64,000 bases of DNA, from NCBI GenBank assembly GCA_025359185.1, contig JANYHF010000008.1:49764-113763 (forward strand). Direction: 5' to 3'. The position numbers were made by a program, and so were the translations under genes. Position 1 is the first letter of the stretch; each line of letters starts with the position of its first letter. Below, in pieces: positions 1 through 8,618 of this stretch. The notes beneath the pieces were generated by a model, which did not search any database, was not told the origin of the DNA, and saw nothing but the letters and a program-made list of their open reading frames with translations. Source of the stretch: Hyphomicrobiaceae bacterium. GTDB taxonomy: Bacteria > Pseudomonadota > Alphaproteobacteria > Rhizobiales > Hyphomicrobiaceae.

Positions 1-147
1 CTCGCTAATGGGTTTCTCGTCTTGCCGGGGCTCGGCCAGCGGCAACAGGTCCGCCAGCACGGCCGCCTCGTCGCGGTAGGCATGGGCGGCTAGACTGTCG
101 CAGACATCAGTAACTGTGAGTGGGGACATGCGGGGTGTCGCGGCCAT
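1..147 (-). CDS. N-terminal fragment of an unidentified protein, possibly PutA
   Basis: A reading frame starting with ATG at 147 runs leftwards off the window edge and gives 49 residues. A second ATG in frame at 129 is an alternative start. The fragment contains AHAYRDEAAVLADLLPLAEP, which resembles the helical N-terminal segment of alphaproteobacterial PutA (proline dehydrogenase), where a tyrosine-rich turn precedes a run like DEAAVVxxLL. That likeness is from memory of the family and is weak. The gene is divergent from panC, and the 72 bases between the two starts must hold both promoters. The product cannot be named with confidence because more than 90 percent of the gene would lie outside the window. 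Confidence 0.4.
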   Translation of the reverse strand, partial: MAATPRMSPLTVTDVCDSLAAHAYRDEAAVLADLLPLAEPRQDEKPISE

Positions 148-219
148 GCCTAGGTTTCCGTTCTTGCGGGATTCGCTTAAGCTTCGAAATCAGCATAGCC
201 GAAGGAAGCGACCGCGGAC

Positions 220-1080
220 ATGACGCCACGCATCGTACGAACACTTGACGAGTTGCGCTCGGTAACCTCGGCCTGGCGGCTGGCAAAGCAAACCCACGCG
301 CTGGTGCCGACCATGGGGGCGCTGCATGAGGGGCATCTGGCGCTGGTGCGGCTGGCGCGGCAGCATGCCAAACGGGTGGTGGTCTCAATTTTCGTCAACC
401 CGGCGCAGTTCGGGCCGGCGGAGGATCTGGCACGATACCCGCGCGACGAGGCAGGCGATGCGGCAAAACTGGCCACCGTCGATTGCGATCTGATCTGGTT
501 GCCGGATGCCGCCGAGATGTACCCGCCGGGCTTTGCTACCCGCATCGTGCCTGAAGGTGCGGCGCGAGGCCTGGAAACCGACTTCCGGCCGGAGTTTTTT
601 GCGGGGGTGGCGACCGTCTGCTGCAAGCTGTTCACGCAAGTTGCTCCTATGGCCGCAATCTTCGGCGAGAAGGACTATCAGCAGCTCTGTGTTGTGCGAC
701 AGCTGGTGCGCGACCTTAATTTGCCGCTCGATATTATCGGCGCTCCCACCATCCGCGAGCCGGACGGTCTCGCCATGTCGTCGCGCAACCGCTATTTGAC
801 GCCGCAGGAGCGGTTGATCGCGCCGGTCCTCCATCGTCAATTGACACAAGCGGCAACCAGCATCGAGGCTGGGCACCGGATGTCGATTGCTTGCGCCAGG
901 GCCCGCGACGCGCTTGGCAAAGCGGGCTTCAGGGTCGACTATCTGACCTTGCGCGATGCCACCACGCTGGCCCCGATCGACAACCTGACCGGTCAACCCT
1001 TGCGCCTGCTGGCCACCGCCTGGCTCGACAAAACCCGGCTCATCGACAACATCGCCGTCTTGCCGCCGCAATGCACTTAA
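220..1080 (+). CDS. panC: Pantothenate synthetase PanC
   Basis: This cytoplasmic ATP-dependent ligase joins pantoate and beta-alanine to make pantothenate, the precursor of coenzyme A. The 286-residue length is normal for the family. The family signatures are visible in order: PTMGALHEGHLALVR with the HxGH nucleotidyl-transferase motif near residue 35, SIFVNPAQFGPAEDL, IFGEKDYQQL near residue 148, and the KMSKS-like MSSRN near residue 187. The ATG at 220 is preceded by a purine-rich GAAGGAAG ribosome site about ten bases upstream. panB is not next to it, which is common in alphaproteobacteria. A tiny membrane ORF follows 16 bases after the stop and may share the transcript. Confidence 0.97.
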   Translation: MTPRIVRTLDELRSVTSAWRLAKQTHALVPTMGALHEGHLALVRLARQHAKRVVVSIFVNPAQFGPAEDLARYPRDEAGDAAKLATVDCDLIWLPDAAEMYPPGFATRIVPEGAARGLETDFRPEFFAGVATVCCKLFTQVAPMAAIFGEKDYQQLCVVRQLVRDLNLPLDIIGAPTIREPDGLAMSSRNRYLTPQERLIAPVLHRQLTQAATSIEAGHRMSIACARARDALGKAGFRVDYLTLRDATTLAPIDNLTGQPLRLLATAWLDKTRLIDNIAVLPPQCT

Positions 1081-1096
1081 CTCCGAGGCAATTTGC

Positions 1097-1201
1097 ATGT
1101 TTTGGAACATTTTCTCTGGGTGTGCGCCGATCCAGGGTGCGTTCCTCGTCACCTCGATCCTTGCGCTCGTTGCGGTCGCTTCACTCGTGCGCAGCCTGTG
1201 A
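1097..1201 (+). CDS. Possible 34-residue single-span membrane protein
   Basis: Directly behind panC, an ATG at 1097 with a GAGG Shine-Dalgarno eight bases upstream opens a 34-codon frame ending in TGA. The N-terminus begins MFWNIFSGCAPIQGAF and is followed by a continuous hydrophobic stretch (residues about 15-31, FLVTSILALVAVASLV) and a basic end (VRSL). This has the length, polarity and composition of a small inner-membrane protein. No family is recognised. It could be a chance frame, but the ribosome site, spacing and uninterrupted transmembrane segment argue for a real gene co-transcribed with panC. Confidence 0.45.
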   Translation: MFWNIFSGCAPIQGAFLVTSILALVAVASLVRSL

Positions 1202-1591
1202 ACCAGGGCAATCGTCACCTGGACGCACGAGCCCCTCGGCTTCGCGCTTGTCATGGCAGCGAAGGCTGCCATCCACGATGGCCCTGTCCACGTGCCGCAG
1301 TCCTGCGCCTCCGACAACTTACGTTCCATTGCGTTGATGCTAACCATCCGTCCTTGCCTCCTGAGCCTGACTCATGGCACCACCCAGGTCATGCTTAGGG
1401 GATGGATTCGCAAGTTGAGGGGCGATTCCAGTGCTGGGAGGCAGGCTAAGGCCGTCCCTGCGCCGGAGCTGCCTTTGGCTGACCCGCCACCTCCCGCGCC
1501 ACGCCTAGGCGTCGATCCGCCACCTGCCCAAGCTGCGCCAGCGCCGGTAGTTCCGATCCGTGCCGTTCTAGAACCAGAACAGAAGACCGAC
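1202..1591. other. Stretch between the small membrane ORF and parE with no confident gene
   Basis: This 390-base stretch shows no convincing gene. The parE frame is open back through it to an ATG at 1391 and another at 1253, encoding a Pro/Ala-rich low-complexity leader (runs such as ADPPPPAPRLGV). It may be an N-terminal extension of ParE or untranslated leader DNA. The only structured element seen is the hairpin at 1253-1272. Confidence 0.5.
1253..1272. terminator. Hairpin upstream of parE, possible terminator
   Basis: ATGGCAGC and GCTGCCAT form a perfect 8-bp stem around a GAAG loop. It lies about 50 bases after the small membrane ORF. No T-run follows, so it is at best a factor-dependent or weak terminator, or a leader structure of the parE message. 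Confidence 0.3.
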
Positions 1592-3634
1592 ATGAGCAAG
1601 TCCACCGCCGCCCGTTCGCCTAGTCTGTTCGGCAAGCTCGAAAAGGAGCTTGAGGAGAGGCCGATCAAGGCTGCGCGCGCCAGAACCGGAGATGCAGAGG
1701 CCGACTACAGCGCCGCCGACATCGAGGTGCTGGAGGGTCTTGAACCCGTCCGCCGCCGCCCGGGCATGTATATCGGCGGCACCGACGAGAAGGCCTTGCA
1801 CCATCTGTTCGCCGAAGTGATCGATAACTCCATGGACGAGGCCGTGATGGGCCACGCCACCTGGATCGAGGTGCGGCTGGAAGCTGATGGCTTCCTGCAG
1901 GTGATGGACAATGGCCGCGGTATCCCGGTCGATCCGCACCCGAAATTCAAACCCAAATCGGCGCTGGAAGTCATTCTCACCATGCTGCATTCGGGCGGCA
2001 AGTTTGACAGCAAAGTCTACAACACCTCAGGCGGCCTGCATGGCGTCGGCGTGTCGGTGGTGAATGCGCTGTCCGAAACGCTGGAAGTGGAAATTGCGCG
2101 CGGGCAACAGTTGTACCGGCAGGTCTATTCACGCGGGCTGCCGCAGACCAAGCTGGAAAAGTTCGGGCCAGCCATGAACCGGCGTGGCACCAAAATGCGG
2201 TTCCGGCCCGATCCGCAGATTTTCGGCAAGGACTGGCAGTGGAAGCCCGCCCGGCTGTTCAAGATGGCGCGCTCGAAGGCCTATCTGTTCGGCGGCGTCG
2301 AGATTCGCTGGTTCTGCGATCCGTCCTTGCTGGACGCGAAAGATGAGATCCCGGCCGAGGCCGTGTTCCGCTATCCCGGCGGCCTAAAGGATTTTCTGGC
2401 CACCCGTATTGAGGGGCTCGCCCTCGTTACCAAGGACGTGTTCGCGGGCAAGGTTGTCAAGGACGGGGGGCACGGCTCGGTCGAATGGGCGATTGCCTGG
2501 ATCGGCAACGACGACGGGTTCCTATCCACCTATTGCAACACAGTACCGACGCCCGAGGGTGGAACGCATGAGGCGGGCCTGCGCGCGGCCTTGACCAAGG
2601 GCCTCAAGGCCTATGGCGAACTCGTGAACAACAAGAAGGCCGCGCAAGTCACGGCCGAGGACGTGTTCAACCAGCTCGGCGGCATGATGGCCGTGTTCAT
2701 CCGCGAGCCGGAGTTCCAGGGCCAGACCAAGGACAAGCTGGCGACCCAAGAGGCCACCCGCATCGTCGAAAACGCCGTGCGCGATGCGTTCGATCATTGG
2801 CTTGCTGATAGCCCCGTGCAGGCGACCAAGCTGCTGGATTGGGTGGTTGAAATTGCCGAAGACCGGCTGAAGCGCCGGGCCGAGAAGGACATCGCCCGCA
2901 AATCAGCGACCAAGCGGTTGCGCTTGCCCGGCAAACTCGCAGATTGTGCCAATGCGGGCATGGTGGGCTCGGAGATCTTCATCGTCGAGGGCGACTCAGC
3001 TGGTGGTTCGGCCAAGCAGGCGCGAGACCGCAAAACGCAAGCGGTGCTCCCGTTGCGCGGAAAAATCCTCAACGTCGCCAACGCCACCTCGCAGAAGCTG
3101 GCGGCGAACGCGCTGATCGGCGATCTCATCCAGGCGCTCGGCTGCGGCACCAATTCGTCGTATACTGAGGACGAGTTGCGTTACGAGAAAGTGGTCATCA
3201 TGACCGACGCCGACGTCGACGGCGCGCATATTGCGAGCCTGTTGATAACCTTCTTCTACCAGGAGATGCCGCAACTGATCGAGAACGGCCATCTCTACCT
3301 GGCCGTGCCGCCGCTGTACAAGATCAAGCAGGGCAAGGCCCACGTCTATGCGCTAGATGATGCGCACAAGGAGAAAATCTTCGCCTCCGACGCCTTCAAA
3401 AAGGGCGCCAAGCCGGAAGTGCAGCGCTTCAAGGGCCTCGGTGAAATGAACTCCGCTGAGCTCAAAGAAACCACGATGGACCCGAAGAACCGCCGAATGC
3501 TGCGTGTGGAAGTCGTGGATGCCGACCGGCAGCAAACCGAAGAGGCCGTCTCCAGCCTGATGGGCTCCAGGCCCGAGGCGCGCTTCCGGTTCATCCAGGA
3601 ACGTGCTGAATTTGCGCAAGAACTGGACGTCTAG
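1592..3634 (+). CDS. parE: DNA topoisomerase IV subunit B ParE
   Basis: ParE is the ATPase subunit of topoisomerase IV, which with ParC separates linked daughter chromosomes. From ATG 1592 the protein has 680 residues, the usual alphaproteobacterial length. The GHKL ATPase motifs appear in order: EVIDNSMDEA, MDNGRGIPVD and GGLHGVGVSVVNALSE. Next come the transducer domain, then the TOPRIM motifs EGDSAGGSAKQARD and DADVDGAHI, and the C-terminal RFKGLGEMN. The start at 1592 (MSKSTAARSPSLF) is preferred because it begins close to conserved sequence. Starts at 1391 or 1253 would add a Pro/Ala-rich leader of 67 or 113 residues. ParE rather than GyrB is chosen because of the short length and the ParE-like RRRPGMYIGGTDEKALHHL opening. 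Confidence 0.95.
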   Translation: MSKSTAARSPSLFGKLEKELEERPIKAARARTGDAEADYSAADIEVLEGLEPVRRRPGMYIGGTDEKALHHLFAEVIDNSMDEAVMGHATWIEVRLEADGFLQVMDNGRGIPVDPHPKFKPKSALEVILTMLHSGGKFDSKVYNTSGGLHGVGVSVVNALSETLEVEIARGQQLYRQVYSRGLPQTKLEKFGPAMNRRGTKMRFRPDPQIFGKDWQWKPARLFKMARSKAYLFGGVEIRWFCDPSLLDAKDEIPAEAVFRYPGGLKDFLATRIEGLALVTKDVFAGKVVKDGGHGSVEWAIAWIGNDDGFLSTYCNTVPTPEGGTHEAGLRAALTKGLKAYGELVNNKKAAQVTAEDVFNQLGGMMAVFIREPEFQGQTKDKLATQEATRIVENAVRDAFDHWLADSPVQATKLLDWVVEIAEDRLKRRAEKDIARKSATKRLRLPGKLADCANAGMVGSEIFIVEGDSAGGSAKQARDRKTQAVLPLRGKILNVANATSQKLAANALIGDLIQALGCGTNSSYTEDELRYEKVVIMTDADVDGAHIASLLITFFYQEMPQLIENGHLYLAVPPLYKIKQGKAHVYALDDAHKEKIFASDAFKKGAKPEVQRFKGLGEMNSAELKETTMDPKNRRMLRVEVVDADRQQTEEAVSSLMGSRPEARFRFIQERAEFAQELDV

Positions 3635-3641
3635 GTTGACC

Positions 3642-4736
3642 ATGCGGCACCCTGCCGGCAAATGGCTTTTGTTGCTCATGCTGCTGTTTGCCATGCCGGT
3701 TGGCGGTTACGCCAGCTGGTGGGCAAGCCGTCCCGCAACTCCAGACATACCGTCGCTTACCAGCGTGTTCTTGGCCTTCGACAAACAGCATCCGGGACGC
3801 GGCGGCGACATGGGCCGCCCGGCGCCAGATGATCACGCGATGGCCTATGCGCTCTATGCGTCTGCGGCCGTACTGGCAGGCCGCACGGATGATGCGCGCA
3901 TCGCGGCCGACTGGCTGGTGGCGCATGACCATGATGGCGCCAGACCAGGTTGGGGCCTGTCCTTTGCCTGGGACGCCTTTTCGGATGGCAGCACCAATCC
4001 GGTGACAACCGTCTACGGCATTACAACGGCTTTGGCCGTGCGTGCGTTGCTTGATGTGGCTGAGAAAACCGGGGAAAGACGCTATCGCGACAGCGCCGTG
4101 GGAGCCTTGGATGCTTATTCCGGTGCCGTCACACAAACACCGGTTGGGGTTTTTTTCTGGTATTCAGATCAGGTTGCAGATGCGATCGAAGTGCCCAATG
4201 TCGTGTCGATGCTAATGGGGCAGTATGCCCGGGCTGGACGCGTCTTGGATCGCCAGGACTATCGCCAGCTTGCCGACCGGGCCTATGCCGAATTGATGAC
4301 CAAACGGGTGATGGCGGGCGATCGCGCCTATTGGCCATACTCGCAAAACCCAAACAGCCGCATGAACGACCTCGTGCATGCCAGCTACATCGTGCAGGGG
4401 TTGATCGACTACGCGCGTTGGAACAACCGCGCACCCGACATCAGAGCCGAGTTGCACTATCTCGACGGTTTCATTACTGGCGCCTGTGTGACCCAGATGG
4501 ACACCGTCCTGCACAAGGGGCGTTGCGCCAAGCCAGCCAGTCTCTGGGGCATCGGCATGCTGATGTTTACGCTTGCCGACATCGGCGACACAGTACGTGC
4601 CCATGCCATTGCAGGCCAGGTTGGCGCCTACCGGTTCGGCGACGGGCTGTTTGCCCAACGCGCTGGCGATCACGATTTCAACCCGCGAGCCGAGGCCCAT
4701 TTGTTGTTTGGGCTGGCCCGGATGGCGCGGCCCTGA
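3642..4736 (+). CDS. Exported or membrane-anchored protein with a likely alpha/alpha-barrel fold
   Basis: The ATG at 3642 lies seven bases after the parE stop and gives 364 residues. The N-terminus is basic, then strongly hydrophobic (KWLLLLMLLFAMPVGGYA), so the protein is either secreted or held by a signal anchor. The remainder is rich in alternating helices with aromatic and glycine turns (DDHAMAYALYASAAVL, YGITTALAVRALLDVAE, LWGIGMLMFTLADIG), as seen in six-hairpin glycosidase-like or terpenoid-cyclase-like barrels. No catalytic signature could be assigned. A tail-to-head position behind parE suggests co-transcription but no functional link. Function is unknown. Confidence 0.75.
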   Translation: MRHPAGKWLLLLMLLFAMPVGGYASWWASRPATPDIPSLTSVFLAFDKQHPGRGGDMGRPAPDDHAMAYALYASAAVLAGRTDDARIAADWLVAHDHDGARPGWGLSFAWDAFSDGSTNPVTTVYGITTALAVRALLDVAEKTGERRYRDSAVGALDAYSGAVTQTPVGVFFWYSDQVADAIEVPNVVSMLMGQYARAGRVLDRQDYRQLADRAYAELMTKRVMAGDRAYWPYSQNPNSRMNDLVHASYIVQGLIDYARWNNRAPDIRAELHYLDGFITGACVTQMDTVLHKGRCAKPASLWGIGMLMFTLADIGDTVRAHAIAGQVGAYRFGDGLFAQRAGDHDFNPRAEAHLLFGLARMARP

Positions 4737-4833
4737 CCGCCCTGTCGAATTGAGATTGCGCATTTGGGGCGCCGCAAACGCAGGTACTCCTCTCCCGCAC
4801 AGTTAATATTTGTTCAGTGTGTCCCGAGGGGCC

Positions 4834-4863
4834 TTGGCAAGCGCCCAAACCGGTGTTGATATT
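4834..4863 (+). promoter_or_regulatory. Candidate sigma-70-like promoter for the TolC-family gene
   Basis: TTGGCA at 4834-4839 matches the -35 consensus at five of six positions. GATATT at 4858-4863, 18 bases later, matches the -10 consensus at four of six. The pair lies 85 bases before the preferred start in a relatively AT-rich gap. It is weak evidence from pattern alone. Confidence 0.3.
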
Positions 4864-4948
4864 CTGTGAATAAGATTCGCTGTTGGGTCTGGGTGGGCTC
4901 CGCAGTGGCGTTTTTGAGGTCGGCGTTCTACAAGGGGCTTTGCATTCT

Positions 4949-6409
4949 ATGCCGACGCTACTGCGAGCCCATGCCAGGCATGAGCGGCGCCTAATGGGCG
5001 TTGCTGCGGTAATGGTGATGTGTGCGGGCCTGTCAACCGTTCCAACGCAGGCAGCAGAGTCACTCGATCAGGCGCTGGCGAGTGCCTACAGCACCAATCC
5101 ACGCATCATGAGTGGACGCGCCCGCTTGCGCTCGATCGACGAAAACCTTGCCCGTGCGCAATCTGGATACCGGCCCACAATCGGCGGCGAAATCGATTAT
5201 ACCTTGCGCAATAACGAGACGGTGCCAAGTTCGCCCGGCGACGGCACGACCCTGTCGCGCACCTATTCTCTGACCGCCTCACAACCCATCTACAGCGGCG
5301 GACAGACTCGCCATGCCGTCAGCGAAGCCGACGCCAACATCAAGGCAGAGCGCGAGGTTCTGCGCGATACCGAGCAGCTCGTGCTGCTGGATGCGATCAC
5401 AGCCTATGTGGACGTGGTGCGCGACAGAGCAACACTCGTTGTGCAACAAAAGAACGTAGCTGTGCTGACGCAGGAGCTGAAACAGGTCAAGGCGCGGTTC
5501 GATGTCGGTGAGGTAACCAAAACGGACGTAGAACAGGCGCGTGCCAGTTTGGCCGGAGCTCAATCTTTGTTCGAAGGTGCCAAGGCGAACGTCCACGCAA
5601 GCGAGGGGCGTTTTGTGCTTGCCATCGGCCATCCGCCGGTCGGTTTGCGCGACCCGGCAGCGCCGCTACGATCCATACCGGGCAATTTGGAGGAAGTGGT
5701 TGCCAACGCTATGGCGGCCCGGCCATCGGTCGTGCAGGCCGCATATCTTGAAAAAGCCTCGCAACATACGATCCGCAGATTAACGGGACAATTGCTGCCG
5801 CAGCTGTCGTTGAGCGCGCAATTGAGCGCTACCGAAGATCCTAGCCCACTGACGGAAGAAACTCGGACGGCGTCGGTGACGGGTAAGGTCAGTCTGCCGA
5901 TTTATGAAGCAGGCGAAGTGCGCGCTCAGATCCGCCAGCAGAAGGAAAACCGGCAGGCGCTGTTGGAGAATGTGGAACAGGCGCGTGAGCAGGCGCAATC
6001 TGACGCGACGTCAGCGTGGGCGCAACTGCAGGCGTCACGGGCGCAATTGCTGGCCAACCAGACACAAGTCGATGCGGCCAAGACGGCACTGGAGGGCGTG
6101 CGGGCCGAGCTTCAGGTGGGTCAGCGTACAGAAATTGATGTGCTGAACTCGCAGCAGACGTTGAACAACGCCCAGGTGACGCTGATTGGCACGAAGCGCG
6201 ATATTGTTGTGAACAGTTACCGGCTACTGCAAGTCATGGGGCGGCTGACGGTCGATAGGCTGAGCGTTCCTGTCCGGCAGTATGACACAACGGCTCACTA
6301 CAATGAGACCAATGGCAAATGGTGGCAGATCACCATCACGCGTGAGCCTGGATATGCCGGTATCGATGGCGGCCTTGGGGCCATTGTGAGCGATCAGTTG
6401 CATCATTAG
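4949..6409 (+). CDS. tolC: TolC family outer membrane efflux channel
   Basis: TolC-family proteins form trimeric outer membrane and periplasmic tunnels for type I secretion and multidrug efflux. From ATG 4949 the product has 486 residues, with a signal peptide (basic start, hydrophobic VAAVMVMCAGLSTVPTQA, cleavage near QAAES). The mature part begins SLDQALASAYSTNPRI, the usual start of the first outer membrane factor repeat. Two copies of the family pattern with long coiled coils are visible, including VKARFDVGEVTKTDVEQARA in repeat one and VRAELQVGQRTEIDVLNSQQ in repeat two. The frame is open upstream to a TTG at 4883, but that would put 22 extra residues before the signal peptide. No inner-membrane or adaptor partner lies beside it, so it probably serves pumps encoded elsewhere. 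Confidence 0.9.
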   Translation: MPTLLRAHARHERRLMGVAAVMVMCAGLSTVPTQAAESLDQALASAYSTNPRIMSGRARLRSIDENLARAQSGYRPTIGGEIDYTLRNNETVPSSPGDGTTLSRTYSLTASQPIYSGGQTRHAVSEADANIKAEREVLRDTEQLVLLDAITAYVDVVRDRATLVVQQKNVAVLTQELKQVKARFDVGEVTKTDVEQARASLAGAQSLFEGAKANVHASEGRFVLAIGHPPVGLRDPAAPLRSIPGNLEEVVANAMAARPSVVQAAYLEKASQHTIRRLTGQLLPQLSLSAQLSATEDPSPLTEETRTASVTGKVSLPIYEAGEVRAQIRQQKENRQALLENVEQAREQAQSDATSAWAQLQASRAQLLANQTQVDAAKTALEGVRAELQVGQRTEIDVLNSQQTLNNAQVTLIGTKRDIVVNSYRLLQVMGRLTVDRLSVPVRQYDTTAHYNETNGKWWQITITREPGYAGIDGGLGAIVSDQLHH

Positions 6410-6506
6410 CTCACATACGGTACGCTCTTACGCAGGGTTGCGCTACCTGCCGCAATGGGGCTAGTCGGAAGCCAGATTTGCTTGCGACTGACGATGGAGA
6501 TGCCCC

Positions 6507-7346
6507 ATGAGCCTCAAGACAATTCTCCTCCCTGTTGAACGTCATGATCAGAACAGTACCATTTTCGACTGTGCGGCTGCTCTGGCGCGGGTATTTGGCA
6601 GTTATGTGGAAGCTGTTGGCGTCCGGTCGCTGGTCGCCGATATCTACATTGCTGGTGCGTTCGGCGGCGTTCCTGTGGCCCAGTTGCCTAGCACCGGGGC
6701 AAGCGGCGAGGAATTGCGTCGCATCGCCGAGTTCGAGGCCAAGCGTTCAGGATTGCCACCGGGCGATATCGCGGGCTCTGGGCTCCGCTTCGCATGGCGT
6801 GATATGGATCCGTTGGACGATATAGCGCTGGCGGCCCGGGCGCGCGCATTCGATCTGACCGTGTTTGGGCGTGTGCGGCGCGACGGTTCAGGGCCGCGAA
6901 TGGGTTCACTGGAGGCCACTCTCTTTGAAGCTGGCCGGCCGATCCTGATTGCCCCGCCGCAACCAGCTAAGACCTTCGGGGAGCGTATTGTTGTGGCCTG
7001 GAATGGCAGTACGGAGACCGCGCGAACCGTTGGATTTGCCATGCCGTTGCTGGAACGAGCCCAGCAGGTGATGGTTCTCAGTGTCGAGGGCAGCGGCGTT
7101 CCCGGTCCCACAGGTGCTGAAATGGCCGCGACATTGCGCGCCAACGGTGTCACCACCGAAGAGCGGCTGGTGCCCGCATCCAACCGGGCGGCAGGCGAAG
7201 TGTTCCTCGCCGAAGCAACCGCCTGGGGTGCCGATGTCGTCATCAAGGGCGCCTACACCCAGAGCCGCCTCCGCCAGATGATTTTTGGCGGCGCTACCAG
7301 CCACATTCTCATGTCAGCAGAACTCCCGGTGTTTATGGCCCATTGA
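6507..7346 (+). CDS. Tandem universal stress protein (UspA family)
   Basis: The 279-residue product contains two Usp domains of about 140 residues. Each starts with a beta-strand like MSLKTILLPVERHDQN or ERIVVAWNGSTETAR. The second ends with an ATP-binding-like loop (IKGAYTQSRLRQMIFGGATSHILM) close to the Gx2Gx9G(S/T) pattern. The first has a related GRVRRDGSGPRMGSLEATLF segment. Such proteins bind nucleotides or other ligands during starvation and oxidative stress; the ligand here is unknown. A GGAG-type ribosome site precedes ATG 6507. The gene converges on hemA with only four bases between the stop codons. Confidence 0.88.
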   Translation: MSLKTILLPVERHDQNSTIFDCAAALARVFGSYVEAVGVRSLVADIYIAGAFGGVPVAQLPSTGASGEELRRIAEFEAKRSGLPPGDIAGSGLRFAWRDMDPLDDIALAARARAFDLTVFGRVRRDGSGPRMGSLEATLFEAGRPILIAPPQPAKTFGERIVVAWNGSTETARTVGFAMPLLERAQQVMVLSVEGSGVPGPTGAEMAATLRANGVTTEERLVPASNRAAGEVFLAEATAWGADVVIKGAYTQSRLRQMIFGGATSHILMSAELPVFMAH

Positions 7347-7350
7347 TCGC

Positions 7351-8562
7351 CTACGCCGCCTTGCGCAATCGCATCTCGCTCCAAAGGTGCCCGAGCGCTT
7401 CGACCAAGTGCGCGATGTCGTCCGCGCTGTGTACAGGGCTCGGTGTGAGGCGAATGCGTTCGGTCCCGCGCGGAACAGTCGGGTAATTGATGGGTTGTAC
7501 ATAAATGCCAAAACGGTCGAGAAGCTGGTCGGTCAGGCTTTTGCACAGCACCGGGTCTCCGACCAACACCGGAACAATGTGGCTTGGCCCCTCAAGGACC
7601 GGCAGACCGGCTTCGGTCAGGCGGCGCTTGACGATGGCGGCCTGCGCGTGCAGCTGGACCCGGCGGTCGGCGTTGGCCTTGACGTGCCGTACGCTTGCCA
7701 GTGCGCCGGCGGCGATGGCTGGTGGCAATGACGTCGTAAAGATGAAACCAGGCGCGTGGCTCCGGATGGCGTCTATGATCGGCGCTGCGGCAGCCACATA
7801 GCCCCCAACGACGCCAAATCCCTTAGCCAACGTTCCCTCGATGATATCGACCTCAGCCATCACGCCATCGCGTTCGGCGACCCCGGCCCCGTTCGGCCCA
7901 TAAAGGCCAACAGCGTGCACTTCATCGAGATAGGTGAGGGCGTTGTAGTGACGGGCCAATTCGCAAATTCCGGCAATTGGCGCGATGTCACCGTCCATCG
8001 AGTAAACAGATTCAAAGGCGATGAGCTTTGGCGCCATCGGTGGCAGCTCATCAAGTTGACGCTCAAGATCGGCAAGATCGTTGTGCTTCCAGATCCGCTT
8101 GGCCGCGCCGCCCTGGCGGATCCCCTCGATCATGGACGCATGGTTCATGGCATCAGAAAGAATGATCAGGCCGGGTAGCAACCGCGACAGCGTTGACAGT
8201 GACGCCTCATTAGCAACAAACCCGGAGGTGAACAGCAGCGCCCGTTCTTTAGCGTGCAGATCGGCCAGCTCTTGCTCCAATTCCACATGATAGTGGGTCG
8301 TGCCAGAGATGTTGCGCGTACCGCCGGATCCAGCGCCCGCTTTATCGATGGCGGCGTGCATGGCCGCGATCACATCGGGATGCTGACCCATGCCCAGATA
8401 GTCGTTCGAGCACCACACCGTTACTGGCCGCGTAGCGCCCTCCAAATGCTGCGTTGCGCGCGGAAACGCGCCGCCATGGCGCACGATATCGGCAAACACG
8501 CGGTAGCGGCCCTCCCGGCGGACGGCGTCAACGGCATTGGTAAAATGCTGCAGATAGTCCAT
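7351..8562 (-). CDS. hemA: 5-aminolevulinate synthase HemA
   Basis: This PLP enzyme condenses glycine and succinyl-CoA to 5-aminolevulinate, the first step of haem synthesis in alphaproteobacteria. From ATG 8562 ([20 protein letters not shown]) the product has 403 residues, the standard size. Seen motifs are [30 protein letters not shown], the PLP-ring aspartate in [12 protein letters not shown], and the Schiff-base lysine in [14 protein letters not shown]. The C-terminal [15 protein letters not shown] is typical of ALAS and separates it from KBL/BioF relatives. The frame is open further upstream, but those 55 residues overlap the neighbouring gene and lack family character. It lies 56 bases behind the methyltransferase-like gene and may be co-transcribed with it. 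Confidence 0.96.
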   Translation of the reverse strand: MDYLQHFTNAVDAVRREGRYRVFADIVRHGGAFPRATQHLEGATRPVTVWCSNDYLGMGQHPDVIAAMHAAIDKAGAGSGGTRNISGTTHYHVELEQELADLHAKERALLFTSGFVANEASLSTLSRLLPGLIILSDAMNHASMIEGIRQGGAAKRIWKHNDLADLERQLDELPPMAPKLIAFESVYSMDGDIAPIAGICELARHYNALTYLDEVHAVGLYGPNGAGVAERDGVMAEVDIIEGTLAKGFGVVGGYVAAAAPIIDAIRSHAPGFIFTTSLPPAIAAGALASVRHVKANADRRVQLHAQAAIVKRRLTEAGLPVLEGPSHIVPVLVGDPVLCKSLTDQLLDRFGIYVQPINYPTVPRGTERIRLTPSPVHSADDIAHLVEALGHLWSEMRLRKAA

Positions 8563-8618
8563 CGTACTGCTCTCCGCTTCAGGGAGCCCAACACCAGCGA
8601 ACGTTTTCGCCCAAAGGT

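Noticed and set aside
385..1347. A minus-strand open frame of about 320 codons opposite panC
   Set aside because: Its composition is not protein-like and panC is unambiguous. It was checked as a possible gene in the 1081-1591 gap and gave nothing.
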